Origin: CAYYJM01 sp964471755
Lineage (GTDB): Bacteria > Planctomycetota > Planctomycetia > Gemmatales > Gemmataceae
NCBI GenBank assembly: GCA_964471755.1
Contig: CAYYJM010000161.1
Location: 1-14,540 of the forward strand
Reading direction: 5' to 3'
Length of the DNA: 14,540 nt
The translations under genes were made by a program, and so were the position numbers. The notes under the pieces are model-generated. The model was not told the DNA's origin. It did not search any database and saw nothing but the letters and a program-made list of their open reading frames with translations. This document shows positions 14,207 to 14,540 of the stretch, in pieces (positions within the stretch are counted from its first letter, which is position 1; the number at the start of each line of letters is the position of its first letter).

Positions 14207-14540
14207 GAGTAGTCTCCTGGAGTCGAACATCGGAATCCTGGGTCGCGAGGCGACGACGCCGGTTTCCATCCCTGCCGGCGGGCATCGCCCGCGGAGGCGA
14301 GGTAGGGTGCCTCACAGGCCGGGAACTGCTCGAGCTACCCGGCCGAGAGTATCTATCGGCCTCTCTTTCGCTTTCCGAACATCAGGAAACATCCCCCGTC
14401 GCCTTCCAGGCTGGCTTCCGCTTCCTCCGGCATCAACCGGAGGGACCCTGCCGTGCGTAGGGATTTCGCGGCCGGCTGTGGTCTGTCAGAGCCGCGCACG
14501 CAGCGAGGCCGCAGGCCGAGCGAAGTAAGCGCACCGCGAC
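14207..14540. other. Leader and upstream region of the YTV gene; no gene seen
   Basis: This 334-bp stretch has no convincing gene on either strand. On the minus strand, as leader of the YTV gene, it can fold GCGGGC-ATC-GCCCGC (14278-14292) and GGCCGGG/CCCGGCC (14317-14323 with 14338-14344). A weak promoter-like pair on the minus strand, TTCGGA (14374-14379) and TAGATA (14350-14355), has an 18-bp spacer and would give a leader of about 140 nt. Further out, CCTCCGG (14424-14430) and CCGGAGG (14437-14443) form a 7-bp hairpin. The last 50 bp are GC-rich, with an imperfect repeat of GCGAGGCC and GCAGGCCGAGCG. Confidence 0.45.

Noticed and set aside
13373..14212. A 279-codon plus-strand Leu/Ala/Asp-rich repeat protein
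   Set aside because: It is an antisense shadow created by the repeated codons of the YTV gene; no signal peptide or start site supports it.

Overview
The window looks like chromosomal DNA from a planctomycete, most likely of the Gemmataceae/Isosphaeraceae type. The basis is high GC content, a Tat-exported Gfo/Idh/MocA dehydrogenase, a giant cysteine-rich protein with YTV repeats (a protein family described from Planctomycetes such as Rhodopirellula), a TPR-protein C-terminus of the kind found on Gemmata kinases, and long GC-rich intergenic palindromes. The assignment rests on protein style and is an inference. No tRNA, rRNA, CRISPR array, transposase or phage gene is visible.

Layout, left to right. 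(1) 2-676 (+) is the C-terminal part of a TPR protein that starts outside the window. It is followed by a palindromic element (706-778) bracketed by a 17-bp near-perfect direct repeat that copies the end of the gene. (2) 861-2147 (+) is a secreted Gfo/Idh/MocA oxidoreductase. (3) 2433-3233 and 3310-4425 (+) form a probable thyX-rho operon behind a good sigma70-like promoter; the Rho is short and lacks the usual N-terminal helical domain. (4) On the minus strand, 7743-6820, 6724-5621 and 5612-4443 read as heme-oxygenase-fold putative diiron protein, 4-hydroxyphenylpyruvate dioxygenase and homogentisate dioxygenase. This is the core of tyrosine catabolism plus an unexplained oxidase-like partner. 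(5) 8046-9662 (+) is an FHA-GAF-HD-GYP signalling protein. (6) On the minus strand, 12278-11556, 11470-11036 and 11012-9756 read as cysH (Fe-S type, APS-reductase-like), an Rrf2/CymR-like regulator and sat. This is a compact route from sulfate to sulfite with its own candidate regulator. (7) 14206-12440 (-) is a cysteine-rich YTV envelope protein (588 aa, about 79 Cys by hand count), placed immediately upstream of the sulfate-assimilation operon.

How the parts may work together. Sat makes APS, and CysH carries the Cys-Cys/Cys-x-x-Cys iron-sulfur ligand set, so sulfate can be reduced without an APS kinase (none is present). The Rrf2 protein lacks the Cys triad of IscR, as does the cysteine regulator CymR. 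The protein next door has an exceptional demand for cysteine, so a supply-demand coupling is plausible but unproven. Four intergenic gaps carry long inverted repeats, two of them perfect (28 and 33 bp arms) with loops of exactly 17 nt and a shared core. They fill almost the whole gap between stop and start or stop and stop codons and behave like a dispersed REP/MITE-like or terminator/stabiliser family.

Nothing here is certain to be an undescribed system. The best candidates for a second look are the palindrome family with its possible target duplication, the oxidase-like gene attached to hpd-hmgA, the reduced Rho beside thyX, and the link between sulfur assimilation and the YTV protein.
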